64,000 bases of DNA from Adiantum capillus-veneris (Eukaryota > Streptophyta > Polypodiopsida > Polypodiales > Pteridaceae), in contig CM043952.1 in NCBI GenBank assembly GCA_014529385.2, forward strand, positions 71,431,299 to 71,495,298, read 5' to 3'. The position numbers and the translations under genes are program-made. Of this stretch, positions 21,940 to 32,789 are shown in pieces. The notes beneath the pieces were generated by a model, which saw nothing but the letters and a program-made list of their open reading frames with translations, made no database searches and was not told where the DNA came from. How positions within the stretch are numbered: the stretch's first letter is position 1; each line of letters opens with the position of its first letter.

Positions 21940-22324
21940 TAGGTCAGATTTGACCTCCGTGGATGATAATAAAATCTATCTATCTATCTCTCTCTCTCTC
22001 AAAATATCCCTATCCTTATGTCTCTCTCTCTCTCTCTTTCCGTCTCTCCCTCTCATTAATTATCTCTCTCAATTTATCTACCTCTATCCCTCTTTCTCTC
22101 TCAGTCTCTTTATCTATTTCTCTCTCTCTATCCAACATTTATCTCTCTCTATCTAGCAATTCTCTTCCTCTTTATCTATTTCTCTCCGTCTCTCTCTCCA
22201 ACATTTCTCTCCCTCTCTCTCTCTTTATCATTTCTCTCTCTATATCTAACATTTCTCTCCCTCTCTATCTATTTCTCTCTTTCCCTTTAACATTTATCTC
22301 CCTCTCTTTAAATCTCTCTCTCTT

Positions 22325-22394
<70 letters not shown>

Positions 22395-22430
22395 CATTTA
22401 TCTCTTTCTCTCTCTCTATTTCTATCTAAC
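21940..22430 (+). repeat. LINE-P 3' end and (TATC)n/(TC)n tail
   Basis: The 3' untranslated region (TTTGACCTCC...GATAATAAAATC) runs directly into (TATC)n at about 21975 and then a long (TC)n-rich tract with a pure run near 22330-22388. LINE B has the same order at 54656-54571 on the other strand. There is no poly(A). Confidence 0.85.
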
Positions 22431-22965
22431 ACTATCCAAACAATCATTTCCAAAACGTGCCTAAGAAATCAATCATTTCCAAACGTGTGTAGAAAAGCAA
22501 CCATTTTCAAACGTGCTTAGCAAAGCAACCATTTCAAACAAGCTGTGTGAAACAACCATTTCCTGATGAACGAGGTATATTATGGATTCTCTATTTTCTT
22601 TACTTTTTTTTATTTATGTGTGTCTGTGTGTATGTGTGTATGTGTGTGTGTGTGTGTAGTAGTAGTAGTAGTAGTAGAAAACAAAAGGGGAAGAGGGAGG
22701 ATGTGCTTTTGTGTTTACCTCTTCTTTTGTAGCGCGGTCGAGCTTCCAAAGACAATGGCAAAATACCCCCTTGCGGAAAGTTGGACAAAACTTAAGAAGC
22801 TTGGAGAAGGAGAGAGGGGAAGGGAGAGGTGGGAGGGAGAGGGGAGGCTTCTTGAAGGAGGGAGACGGCAGGGAGATGGGGGGTGGGGGAGGGGAGGCGG
22901 GGGGGGGGGGGGGAAGCTTGGGAGCGATGGCAGAGAGCAAGAACGCAGGGTATGCATGAACAACA
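22431..22965. repeat. Short-repeat region between LINE-P tail and chromovirus G3
   Basis: It holds four or five copies of a ~28-bp unit around CAACCATTTCCAAACGTGC (22439-22562), a (TG)n run (22618-22658), (TAG)n (22657-22678), a purine-rich stretch and a poly-G run near 22900-22912. The long ORFs across it are low-complexity artefacts. Chromovirus homology starts near 22966. Confidence 0.75.
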
Positions 22966-24211
22966 CCAAGCAAAAGATGACGCCAATGTTTCAATGCATG
23001 AACAACAGCAAGCAATTCTAGATCATGTGTTGCATAGTTAATTCATGTCGTCTTAATTTCTTAGACTCATATGCAACCACTCTTCCTTCTTGTGTCAAAA
23101 CACAACCTAGTTGTTCACCACTAGCGTCACATGACACAACAAATGGTTTTCCCATCTCAGGAATTTTCAAAACACAATTTTCTGCTATTTTTGCCTTGAA
23201 GGTCTCAAAAGCAGTCTCACAGGTAGAAGTCCACACAAAGCCCTTGTCTTTCTTGGTCAATTCGGTCAAAGGACTTGCTATCTTAGAGAAATATTTAATG
23301 TGTGCTCTCTCATATTGTGCTAGACCCATAAAGCTTCTCACATCCCTTAATGAATTTGGTGTTGGCCACTCCACAATAGTCTTAACTTTGTCAAGATCAA
23401 TGTGAATCCCCTCTTTAGAAATCACTCTTCCCAAATACACAATCTGATCCTTTGCAAAAGAACACTTACTTGCTTTGGAATACAATTTATGCTCACGCAA
23501 AACCTCAAATGTTTTCTTTAAGTGCAATGCATGATCTTCTTCATTCTTTGAATACACAAAAATATCATCCAAGAATACCAGAATGAAGTCATCAAGATAC
23601 AGGTGAAAAGTATTATTCATTAAGCACATGAAAGTTGCTGGTGCATTAGTCAAACCAAAAGCAAGAACTGTAAATTCACAATGCCCATTCCGTGTACGAA
23701 AAGCAGTCTTTGGAATGTCCTCAGCCTTGATACGGATTTGATGGTAGCCAGAACGAAGGTCTACCTTTGAAAATATTGTGGCACCACTCAAATGGCTAAG
23801 CAATTCATCTATGTGAGGAAGATGATATTTGTTCTTGATGGTCTGTTTGTTTAATCCCCTATAGTCAATGCATAACCTATATGTATCATCCTTTTTATTT
23901 TGGAATAACACAGGACTACCCCAAGGAGATACACTAGGTTTAATGAAACCCTTTTTCAAAAGATCATCAAGTTGTATCTTGAGCTCTTTAAGCTCATCAA
24001 TGTTGAACCTGTATAGAGCCCTTGAATAAGGTGTTGCTCGAGGATATAGATCTATGGCATGGTCTACTGCTCTAGGCGGAGGTATACCAAGAACATAGTC
24101 CGCAAACACATCCTTAAATTCATGTAAGAGATCCTCTACAAATTTGGGATTTGTCTCTTTTTGTTTATCCCCAGATTCTTCTTTAATCTCATTAGCAAAT
24201 ATAAGAAACAT
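22966..24211 (-). pseudogene. Chromovirus G3 pol: reverse transcriptase and part of RNase H
   Basis: The main ORF, 24211-23018 (397 aa), is the best preserved RT in the window: [25 protein letters not shown], catalytic VFLDDIFVYS and an intact RNase H start [10 protein letters not shown]. The frame shifts near 23037 by the same 1-nt deletion seen in G2 and G4, and homology is lost at about 22966 against a repeat region. The 3' half of pol is therefore missing. No protease ORF is joined upstream. Confidence 0.9.
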
Positions 24212-24703
24212 CTCACACTCTTATCTAAGTCACCTTATCAATTCCATGGCCAAAACTAGATTTAGAATCTCTTTCTTTCCCCGAAGAGTGTGACTTATCA
24301 TCATCAAATGATTAAAGATATATTTTTCTTTCTTAAAAATCAATCAAAAAATGATTTTCAATCATCTAATTGATACCAATGATAACATCATGATATCAAT
24401 ATTTGTGATATAGAAATCATCTTTATGCTTCCAACTCTTCAAAGAAAAAAAACAAAGTTTTCTACTAACTCCTCTATGAAACTATTATTACCACTGGTTA
24501 AGTCCAGAAGTCTTATAACTTATTGATTTAATTTCAAGTGTAATTTCTCAATCAATTTAAACGATAAGAATCAATGAATACTATCCAAATCAATTAAAAA
24601 ATTCAAATTAAATCTCAACTTTTACACACAAATACGATCACAGAAGCTTTCAAACGACGTATCAAAGACATACAACATCACAAAGAAGGGGTAGATGACT
24701 TAC
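24212..24703 (-). other. Decayed protease/spacer region of chromovirus G3
   Basis: Homologous to 394-887, with a few small deletions (for example near 24390). There are no usable ORFs. GTAAGT at 24703-24698 marks the gag edge. Confidence 0.55.
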
Positions 24704-25226
24704 CTTTATCGTACGCATTGCCAAAGGTCTCCAATTGAGCCATCGTGGTACGTATTTTTTTATCGGTCACCTTGCTCGAGTGTTCGAAAGTCTGGTGGTC
24801 ATGTTCTCGATATTGAAAGTATAATCCAAATCTTTGAGTTCTTCAATCCACGCTTCTAAATCTTTGCATATCTTTCTTATGCCATCAAACTCTTTAAACT
24901 TAGCCTTCGTTAAGAATGATTTAGTTGTCACTTCATCCATATCGTCATCGTTTCTTTTTTTCGCATTGACGACCTCTACGTCCACCACTGTTCCCATCAT
25001 CACCACCGCCAGGTGCCCTAGCGTCGCCACAATGATTATTGTTTCCTCGTGGAATAGCATGGTTTTCGCCTTCATGTTCGCCATGAAGGTCCACATAGAT
25101 ATCAGGCTCTCGTGTTGCTTTGCCCCGCAGAGCCTCAGCACATTCTCGATTTGCAATTTCTAGATCCTCTTGTAGTCATCGAATAAGTTCTTCTTGCTCC
25201 TTCATCTTCCTCTTGTATCCGTACAT
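24704..25226 (-). pseudogene. Chromovirus G3 gag fragment
   Basis: Same truncated gag as in G1 and G2, with ATG at 25226-25224, a frameshift in the middle, the block KFKEFDGIRKICKDLEAW in the second frame and loss of homology to any gag after GDAY. There is no zinc knuckle. The primer site lies between the gag start and the LTR. Confidence 0.65.
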
Positions 25227-25258
25227 GTCCAGAATCAACCGCTTGCTCTGATACTAAC

Positions 25259-26137
25259 TGTCACAGGAACAGAATAATAGAGATAGATAGCAAAAGCTAG
25301 AGAAAGAGATCTTTGTATTGATGAATCTTTGTAGACTTTTGATACAATAGAGGAGAAATTGAATATGGGTGTACTCCGTTGTACAGAGCTCAAACCTCCC
25401 GACCACCCCCGAACTTCAGTCCACTTGCATGCAGCGTCTTACTCGCACTCGCACTCGCAGAAGAGGAAATCTGTGAATGATCCCCAGATGCACCACCCGT
25501 CGTGCTTTTATCCTTCTTTTCCTCGAAAAGCTTTCACGATTTTCGCACCAAGTATACCTTCATAATCTCAATTGCAATAGTCTACCATGAAGAAACAAAT
25601 CCACTTCTTGGTTGATAGCAGAGAGAGCTGTATGATGTTGTATGTCTGTCTCTCCCTGTGTATACTACACTGCTGCTGCCCTCTGTTTGTTTTCATCATA
25701 ACTTTTACAAACGAGCTCATAATAGAGCAATCCAGGTACTCAAAACGACGGGAACATGTCTAGTGTACAAGGCTCGCGGCCCGAATTGCGAAAAACGTCT
25801 TTCTTTGGCTGAAAACGCAACTTTTAGTTCGCGACTCTTAAAACCTCTATTTTTGGGTCTCCACTACTTTTTTTTAACTTATTTTAAGCCTACCCATGCA
25901 TTTTAAGCTAAAACACATAAATATAAAATATTGATATTTTTATTAATCTTCATCAAATACGTCTTTAGTGTATTATTTCAAAAAGAGAATATATGTTATC
26001 TCTTAATATGTCAAACTCATTCATATAAGCTCTATTTAATAGACTATTCAACAATCTTTCAAATCGTGCTAAACGAAAGATATGCACTACTATATTTTTT
26101 TTCAACTTTAAGAACTTTAAAAATTAGTCCTATTACA
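25259..26137 (-). repeat. Single LTR shared by chromoviruses G4 and G3 (short form)
   Basis: 879 bp, minus strand. On one side (26138-26149) lie a polypurine tract (rc of TTCTCCCCTTAT) and G4 integrase, so it is the 3' LTR of G4. On the other side a primer site and G3 gag make it the 5' LTR of G3. It lacks the 183-bp intron-like segment and carries a short CACTCG run. Confidence 0.85.
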
Positions 26138-27384
26138 TTCTCCCCTTATCAAAATTATCTCTATCCTCAGAGTTGGAAGGAGAGGGAAATTCTCTTTGCA
26201 AAACGCTAAGATCAACCCATGATGTATCCTCTACTGGATAGTTCTGCCACTTAACAAAAACTTCCATAATGTCTCTATTTCTCAGATGTTTAGCACGCCT
26301 ATCTAGCACTAATTAAGTCTGGTTCTACTGTCAATGTTCCGTCATGTTTCAACTTAGAGTTGTCCTCTAAAACATGATGCACATTAGGAACATACTTTTT
26401 CAATAAACTCACATGAAATACAGGATGCACTTTAACATGAGAAGGCAATTCCAATTTGTAAGCTAATGAACCAATGCGCTTCAAAATTTTAAATGGCCCA
26501 GTAAATCGTGGAGACAATCTTCTATCCTTTCCAAGAATCAAATGAGACTTCTCAGGATCAATAACCTTTAAGAAAACCATATCACTGGTTTCATACTCCA
26601 GAACACGATGTTTCTTGTCATAATACAATTTATGTCTCTTTTGAGCTTCTCTAATATTCCCCCTGATTTTGGCCAACTCGCTATCCATTTTCTCAAGCAT
26701 CTCATGTGACAGTTCTACCTTATTCTTCGAGTTAAGAAAATTAATAGGTGTGGGACAGTTATAGCCATACATTGCCTCAAACGGAGTCATCCTAATAGAT
26801 GAATGATATGAACTGTTGTATGCAAATTCAACCAAAGGCAAAAATTCATTCCAATTAGATTGGTTTTCATTGACATACATTCGTAACATATCTTCTAAAA
26901 TACGGTTCACTCTCTCCGTTTCCCCATCTATTTGAGGATGAAAAGTAGTAGACATGCGTAATTGGGTACCTATAGAGTCAAAAGTCGCTCTCCAGAAATG
27001 AGAAGTGAACTTAGAATCTCTGTCAGACACTATGCTCTTGGGCATGCCATGCAAACAAAATATCTGTTTCAGAAACAAGGGTGCAATGGTCAAAACAGTA
27101 TCAATTATTTTTACAGGAAAGAAGTGAGCTTGTTTTGTGAGTCTATCTACCACCACAAAGATCAAGTTATACCCTCCACGAGTAGTAGGAAGTCTAATGA
27201 TAAAGTCCATGGATATAGACTCCCACTTCTATAAAGGAATGTCTAAGGGTTGAAGGTCACCAGGCATCCTCTTATGTTCAATTTTAACTTGTTGACATTG
27301 AAAGTATTCACGCACATAATTCTTAACATCCAATTTCATACGCGGCCAAAAGAATGAACTTTTAATCTTTTCATATGTCTTATT
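26138..27384 (-). pseudogene. Chromovirus G4 integrase with chromodomain-type end
   Basis: Minus strand. The largest ORF (27210-26299, 303 aa) begins MDFIIRLPTTRGGYNLIF, the integrase core with its first Asp. It continues with IVSDRDSKFTSHFW (second Asp) and the Glu-containing NRILEDMLRMYVN helix, then the GPFKILKRIGSLAYKLELP module. After a frameshift at about 26300, a chromodomain-like end EVFVKWQNYPVEDTSW can be read. Upstream of 27210 the zinc-binding part is present with stops. At 27384 the gene is interrupted by an insertion and resumes at 29215. Confidence 0.88.
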
Positions 27385-29209
27385 TGTAATGGAATTAGCC
27401 TATTCAACTTGAGAATAGCGGAAATTAATGAGAATACTTTCGAGAAATAACTTTGTGAGCATAGCGGGTAGACATAATTGAAGATAGCAACATAATCATA
27501 GCAATTAGTTAACTTGGCATGAACAATACTTTTGCAAGATAGATAATTTAGAGAACATGACAACAGTTGAGGACTGGATTTATTTGGAGCCGGTCCCCCC
27601 TCCAATAGGCATTTGTATTATGATTTCTCCCATTAAGAGAGACTTGTTACAATACATTCTTTGTTTTCCTTGTGACCTAGGTGATGCAATGAAGATGGAA
27701 AGATTCATGCATCACAATCATAGCATAACATGAACTTAAAGAAAGCTTTAATTGTCCCAAGCCTCAGTCCCAAGACCTCAAACACCTTCGAAGGTGGAGA
27801 GAGCTAGCAGGGAATGAGGGTAGGGAAGAGGAAGAAGAAACATTTCATAGGAGAAAGAACTAGTTCCTCACTTATCATACTCTTGTTGCTAGCATACATA
27901 ATAGCATAGTAATGAAGAAGAAGGAGATGACAAGCTCAAGCATTGAAGCATGGCTCTTCGTTGGATTTGCACTCCATAGCCAAGAGTGTTGGTGTAGGCT
28001 CTCAACCTCTACTTGCTTGGAGAGGGAGCTCTTGCACTTTGCATAGCACACAATGAGAGTGCTTGTGAGTGTGTGTGGGTGAGTATACCCCTCAAGCAAG
28101 CCCCTAGCTAGCTTGGGTCGACCCCCCCTTGTAGCTCATGCTTGAAGCTCATTGGACCCTCCCAGGCCTAGCCAATCATGAGCAGGAGGCATTACAAGCG
28201 GTACGGGTAGCCTTGAGACAAGTGTCCCCCTTTCCTTTTTGAGAGAGAGGGCTAGATAAATGCTAAAACAATTAGATAATTCATGTAATTTATCATTGGA
28301 CCCCTTTGAAGCTTAGCCAATAGGCTTCAAGCAACACATGAAGGTAACATGGGTAGGGGCCTGACATGTGTCCTTGCTGCCTCTTCAAGTTGGGGCTTCC
28401 CTTGTGTGTGTGAGTGGGTGTTCTCTCTCTAGCCCCTAGGAAAAGGGCTCGCCCCCCCTCTTGTAGGAATGCTTTTGACTTTAGGTGATCAAGCACCTTA
28501 CTCACCAAGCATGACAAAGCACTTGAACTAGGGGGTGTTCCCACAAGCATCTCAGGCAAGCTTCTCAAGGCACCTCAAGTACCTTAATCATGCAGCAAGT
28601 CAAGCACCTCAAGCATGGAGCCAGTCAAGCACCTCAAGCATCTTAATCAAGCACCTCAAGCATGACAAACACCTCAAGCAAGACAAGCACCTCAAGCAGG
28701 ACAAGCACCTCGAGCTTGGGCCGGGTTCCCACCTCAAGCTCAACCCTAGCTTACCTAAGGTCAAAGGACTTTTACACACATTTATTGGAGGTCTTTAATG
28801 AAGCTAACCCTAAGGTCTTATGCTCCATTGGTTAGCCTTGCTCTTTGATAGACCATCTCCCTTTTGGGCCCCTTTACCATTGGCCCCGTGTTGAGATAGA
28901 TCTATAAGCACATATCTATATCTTAAGACTTGTTCCCTTTTATTCTCCCACATTAAGTGATCAATTTAATATGAGAAAATCATTTGGGTTGGTTAGATAT
29001 TAGATTTTATGACATTAACTCTCTCTTGAAATCATAGTCGTCCTCGACTATGAGGTAGAAGTGATAAAGTCTTAGTCATTAGTCAATCGTACTTAGCGGG
29101 TGAAGCATCCCTTTTTACCCTACGACATCTTTCCAAGATGGATGACTAACCCATTTGGTGCTTGGGAGACATAGCTGCCGCAAGCATTTCTGCTCTTTAG
29201 TCCATTTCA
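27385..29209. mobile_element. 1.8-kb insertion with TTATT target duplication, class uncertain
   Basis: The 5-bp repeats TTATT (27380-27384 and 29210-29214) flank a segment starting TGTAATGGAATTAG and ending CATTTCA. The reverse complement of the right end, TGAAATGGACTAAAG, resembles the left end (11 of 14), so short inverted termini are possible. No coding region is recognisable. Near 29030 the minus strand has GTCGAGGACGACTATG followed by a purine-rich AAGAGAGAG, reminiscent of the region before a 3' LTR. A minisatellite lies inside. It could be a non-autonomous LTR element with damaged repeats or a DNA element. Confidence 0.65.
28560..28740. repeat. Minisatellite of an ~18-bp unit
   Basis: About nine degenerate copies of ACAAGCACCTCAAGCATG in head-to-tail order lie inside the TTATT-flanked insertion. 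The ORF across it is a by-product of the repeat. Confidence 0.8.
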
Positions 29210-29214
29210 TTATT

Positions 29215-29897
29215 CATCCACAATGACCAGAAAAAGGTGAGTTATGACACTCATGCAAAATTTGACTCTTAAAAGCAGAATTTGCAGGAATACACAAGTA
29301 GTCATAATAATACAGATTTCCCTTATACAAGTGATATCTGTTCTCATACATGTCACCAATATTCTCACGCAAGAATTTCAAAATAGGCATGTAAAAAGAA
29401 TCATTTTCAACCTCGGCATGTATCTCATCAATCAAATTGGATCGCACAACAGTCAAGAAATTACACATGGGCCTATGACTCAATGCATCTGCAACTTTAT
29501 TTTCTTTTCCACACAAATACTTCAAATCAAAATCATACTCAACCAGAAATTCAATCCATCTCCTTTGTCTATTGTTTAACAATGGCTGAGTGAAAATATA
29601 CTTCAAACTTTGATGATCAGTACGCAATTCAAATTTGACACCAAGCAAAAGATGACGCCAATGTTTCGATGTATGAACAACAGCAAGAAATTCTAGATAA
29701 TGTGTTGCATATTTAATTCATGTCGTCTTGATTTCCTAGACTCATATGCAACCACTCTTCCTTCTTGTGTCAAAACACAACCTCGTTGTTCACCACTAGC
29801 GCCACATGACACAACAAATGGTTTGCCCATCTCAGGAACTTTCAAAACACAATTTTCCGCTATTTTTCCCTTGAAGGTCTCAAAAGCAGTCTCACAG
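29215..29897 (-). pseudogene. Chromovirus G4 RNase H and integrase zinc-binding start
   Basis: This is the upstream part of the G4 pol, separated from 27384 by the TTATT insertion. The ORF 29648-29214 reads [19 protein letters not shown] to ILHECHNSPFSGH. The preceding RNase H start lies in another frame because of the shared 1-nt deletion. The catalytic palm is missing: the sequence stops at 29897 where a plus-strand LTR is inserted. Confidence 0.85.
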
Positions 29898-31033
29898 TGT
29901 AATAGGACTAATATTTGAAGTTCTTAAAGTCGAAAAGAATGTAGCAGTGCATATCTCTCGTTAGCACGATTTGAAAGATTGTTGAATAGTCTATTAAATA
30001 GAACTTATACGAATGAGTTGAAATATTAAGAGAGAACATATATTCTTTTTTTTTTAATAATACACTAAAGACGGATTTGATAAAGATTAATGAATAACAG
30101 ATAGTCTGTCTATGAACAATAAAATTGAGATTTTTATTAATATCAATGTTTTATATTTATGTGTTTTAGCTTAAAATGCATGGATAGGCTTAAAATAAGT
30201 TGTAAAAGTAGTGGATACCCAAAAATAGAGGTTTTATGAGTCGCGACCTAAAAGTTGCGCTTTTAGTCAAACAGAGACGTTTTTTGCAATTCTGTTCGCG
30301 TTGTCTTGTAGAACAGACCTATTCCCGTCGTTTTGAGTACCTGGATTGCTCTGTTCTGAGTTTGTTTGTAAAAGTTATGATGAAAACAAACAGAAGGCAG
30401 CAGTAGTGTAATGTACACAGGGACAGACAGACCTACAACATCATACAGTTCTCCTTGCTATCAACCAAGAAGTGGATTGTTTCTTCATGGTAGAGTATGG
30501 CAATTGAGATTATGAAGGTATATAATTATGTTTTTTTATTTTGATTATCATGTTGAATTGGTTGCACGAGTATGTTCTTTTGGCTATTTTGTAGGCGATG
30601 CAGAAATCAATGTGTGAAACAGGATCTGTGCAAAGTGTCATGATAGAAATCTAACCTTTACGGATCGCTTAGCGATCACGTTCTTATATTATTCTCGCAG
30701 GTATACTTGGTACGAAAATTGTGCAGATTTTTCGAGGAAAAGAAGGATAAAAGCACGACGGGAGGTGCGTTTGGGGATCATTCACCATTCTCTCTTCTGC
30801 GAGTGTGAGTGCGAGTGCGAGTGAGAGTGAGAGTGAGAGTGCGAGTGCGAGTGCGAGTGAGACACTGCATGCAAGCGAATTGAAGCTCGGGGGTGGTCGG
30901 GAGGTTTGAGCTCCGTACAACGGAGTGCGCCCATATATATATTCAATTGCTCCTCTGTTGTATCAAACACTATCAATACAAAGATTTCTTCCTCTGTTTT
31001 GCTGTCTATCTCTATTATTCGGTTCCCATGACA
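29898..31033 (+). repeat. LTR of chromovirus G6 (long form, with intron-like segment)
   Basis: 1136-bp LTR on the plus strand, TGTAATAGG...CATGACA, inserted in the RNase H of G4. Relative to the short-form LTRs it has an extra 183 bp at 30518-30700. A TATA-like CATATATATATTC lies at about 30931-30944, roughly 90 bp from the LTR end, in a place suitable for transcript initiation. A long run of the hexamer GAGTGC/GAGTGA occupies 30801-30860. Confidence 0.85.
30518..30700 (+). other. 183-bp intron-like segment within the LTR
   Basis: The segment begins GTATAT after GAAG and ends TTCTCGCAG before GTATACTT. Short-form LTRs read GAAG directly joined to GTATACTT. The boundaries therefore look exactly like a GT-AG intron, although a 6-bp direct repeat GGTATA at both ends would also fit a target duplication. 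The copy at 45223-45405 has the same length. Confidence 0.6.
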
Positions 31034-31035
31034 AT

Positions 31036-31047
31036 TGGTATCAGAGC
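31036..31047 (+). other. Primer-binding site of chromovirus G6
   Basis: TGGTATCAGAGC starts two bases after the LTR end (CATGACA-AT). It is complementary to the 3' end of plant initiator tRNA-Met. The minus-strand copies have the same site at about 44890-44901. Confidence 0.8.
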
Positions 31048-31065
31048 AAGCGGTTGATTCTGGAC

Positions 31066-31537
31066 ATGGAAGGATACGAGAGGAGGATGAAGGAGCAAGA
31101 AGACCTGATTCAGCGACTATGAGAAGATCTGAAAATTGCAAATCGAGAGTGTGCTGAGGCTCTGTGGGGCAAAGCAGCACGAGAGCTTGATATCTATGTA
31201 GACTTGATGGCCAACATGAAGGTGAAAACCATGCTAATCCACCTGCAAACAATAATCATCGTGGCGGCGCTGGGGTACCGCCAAAAGAAACGATGACGAT
31301 ATGGGAGAAGCGACAACCAAATCATTCTTAACGAAGGCTAAGCTTAAAGAGTTTGATGGCATAAGAAAGATATGCGAAGATTTAGAAGCGTGGATTGAAG
31401 AACTCAAAGATTTGGATTATACTTTCAATATCGAGAACACGACCACGAGACTTTCGAATGCTCGAGCAAGGTGACCGATAAGACAATACGTACCAAGATG
31501 GCTCAATTGGAGACTTTTGGCGATGCGTACGATAAAG
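31066..31537 (+). pseudogene. Chromovirus G6 gag fragment
   Basis: Starts MEGYERRMKEQEDLIQRL and stops after 18 codons at TGA. The rest follows in shifted frames with a further small deletion relative to G1-G3 near 31270, then a readable DLEAWIEELKDLDYTF block and, after another shift, KMAQLETFGDAYDKG. GTAAGT follows at 31538. As in the sister copies, the zinc knuckle and the bulk of gag are missing. Confidence 0.65.
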
Positions 31538-31619
31538 GTAAGTCATCTACCCCTTCTTTGTGATGTTTTATGTCTTTGATACGTCCTTTGAAAGCTTCTG
31601 TGAGATCGAATTTATGCGT

Positions 31620-31990
31620 AGAAGTTGAGATTAAAATTTGAATTTCTTAATTGATTTGGATAGTATTCATTGCTTCTTATCGTCTAAATTGATTGAGAAA
31701 TTAAACTTGAAATTAAATCGAGAAGTTAAAAGACTTGTGGACTTAACTAGTGGTAATAATAGTTCCACGAAAGAGTTAGTAGAAAATTTGTTTTTTTTCT
31801 TTGAAGAGTTGAAATCATAAAGATGATTTCTATAACATAGACATTGATATGCATGATGTTATCATAAGTATCCATTAGATCATTGAAAATCATGTTTTGA
31901 TTGATTGTTAAAAAAGAAAAATATATCTTTAATCATTTGATGATGATAAGTCACGCTCTTTGTGGAAAGAAAGAGATTCTAAATCTAGTT
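31620..31990 (+). pseudogene. Chromovirus G6 aspartic protease remnant
   Basis: The ORF 31638-31820 contains NFLIDLDSIHCFLSSKLIEKL, corresponding to the catalytic loop of a retroviral-type aspartic protease. The expected D-S-G triad is altered to D-L-D. The downstream part continues out of frame to about 31990, where homology ends in an AT-rich array. The reverse transcriptase is missing. Confidence 0.65.
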
Positions 31991-32164
31991 TTGGTAAAAA
32001 ACCTAATGTTAAACTCAACATAGACATAAATCTAAATGTAATCTAACGTAATCTTAAATCTAATTTAAATCTTAACCTAATCTCTCTCTCTTTGATTTTT
32101 ATTCTCTATCTCTCTCTTTCTCCCTCTTTCTCTTTCTCTTTGTTTTCTCCTCTCTCTCTCTCTT

Positions 32165-32208
<44 letters not shown>

Positions 32209-32253
32209 TGTTTTATATATCTCTCTCTCCCATTCTCTCTCTTTACTTTATTT

Positions 32254-32306
<53 letters not shown>

Positions 32307-32600
32307 CCCCTCCTTCTCTCAGTGTGTATGTGTGTGTGTGTGTGTATGCATTCTTTGTTTATGCATGTGTGTGTGTATGTGTTTTTTGTTTATGCATGTG
32401 CTCTCTCACTCTCTCTCTCTCTCTCTCTTTCTTTCAAAGACACAATGTGTGTGTGTGGTGTGTGTGTGTGAGAGAGAGAGAGAAAGAGGGGAAGGAAACA
32501 TGAGAGAGAGGAGAAGGAAGGAGCATACCTGGCTCTCCTTCCTCTCCTCGTGTGTGTGTGGGGGGGGGGGGGGGGGGGGAAGAAACAGAGAGAGAGAGGG
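31991..32600. repeat. AT-rich array and microsatellite cluster
   Basis: Bases 31995-32085 are made of TAATCTAAATC-type units, the reverse complement of the array at 48985-49310. Then follow (TC)n with pure runs near 32170-32200 and 32260-32303, (TG)n runs near 32325-32345 and 32440-32470, (GA)n and a run of 19 G at about 32561-32579. The ORFs across it are artefacts. Confidence 0.8.
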
Positions 32601-32664
32601 ATGGGTTACCTCTTTCGCTTGAGCGTCAAAAACTCAGATCTGAGATCTGATTTTTTTGCGCTCT

Positions 32665-32789
32665 CAATTTATTTTTTATCCTTGTCGACGTCGCTATGCA
32701 GCAAATAGAATAGCGATGCCTGTAGCGACACCCATAGCAGCGCTCATTGAGATGTCGTGGATTTTCACTTCTGAGTACCTCTTGTAGTG
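32665..32789. mobile_element. Isolated CACTA terminus
   Basis: This ends in CCTCTTGTAGTG (32778-32789), the exact reverse complement of the terminus at 17646-17657. Several GCGATG/GCGACA-type subterminal motifs lie within 110 bp. No transposase sequence is attached on the inner side, which merges into the microsatellite cluster. Confidence 0.7.

Noticed and set aside
22614..23015. 133-codon minus-strand ORF
   Set aside because: It crosses a purine-rich tract, a poly-G run and the start of chromovirus homology; composition alone explains it.
31036..31047. tRNA-like TGGTATCAGAGC
   Set aside because: It is a 12-nt primer-binding site beside an LTR; no cloverleaf can be formed around it.
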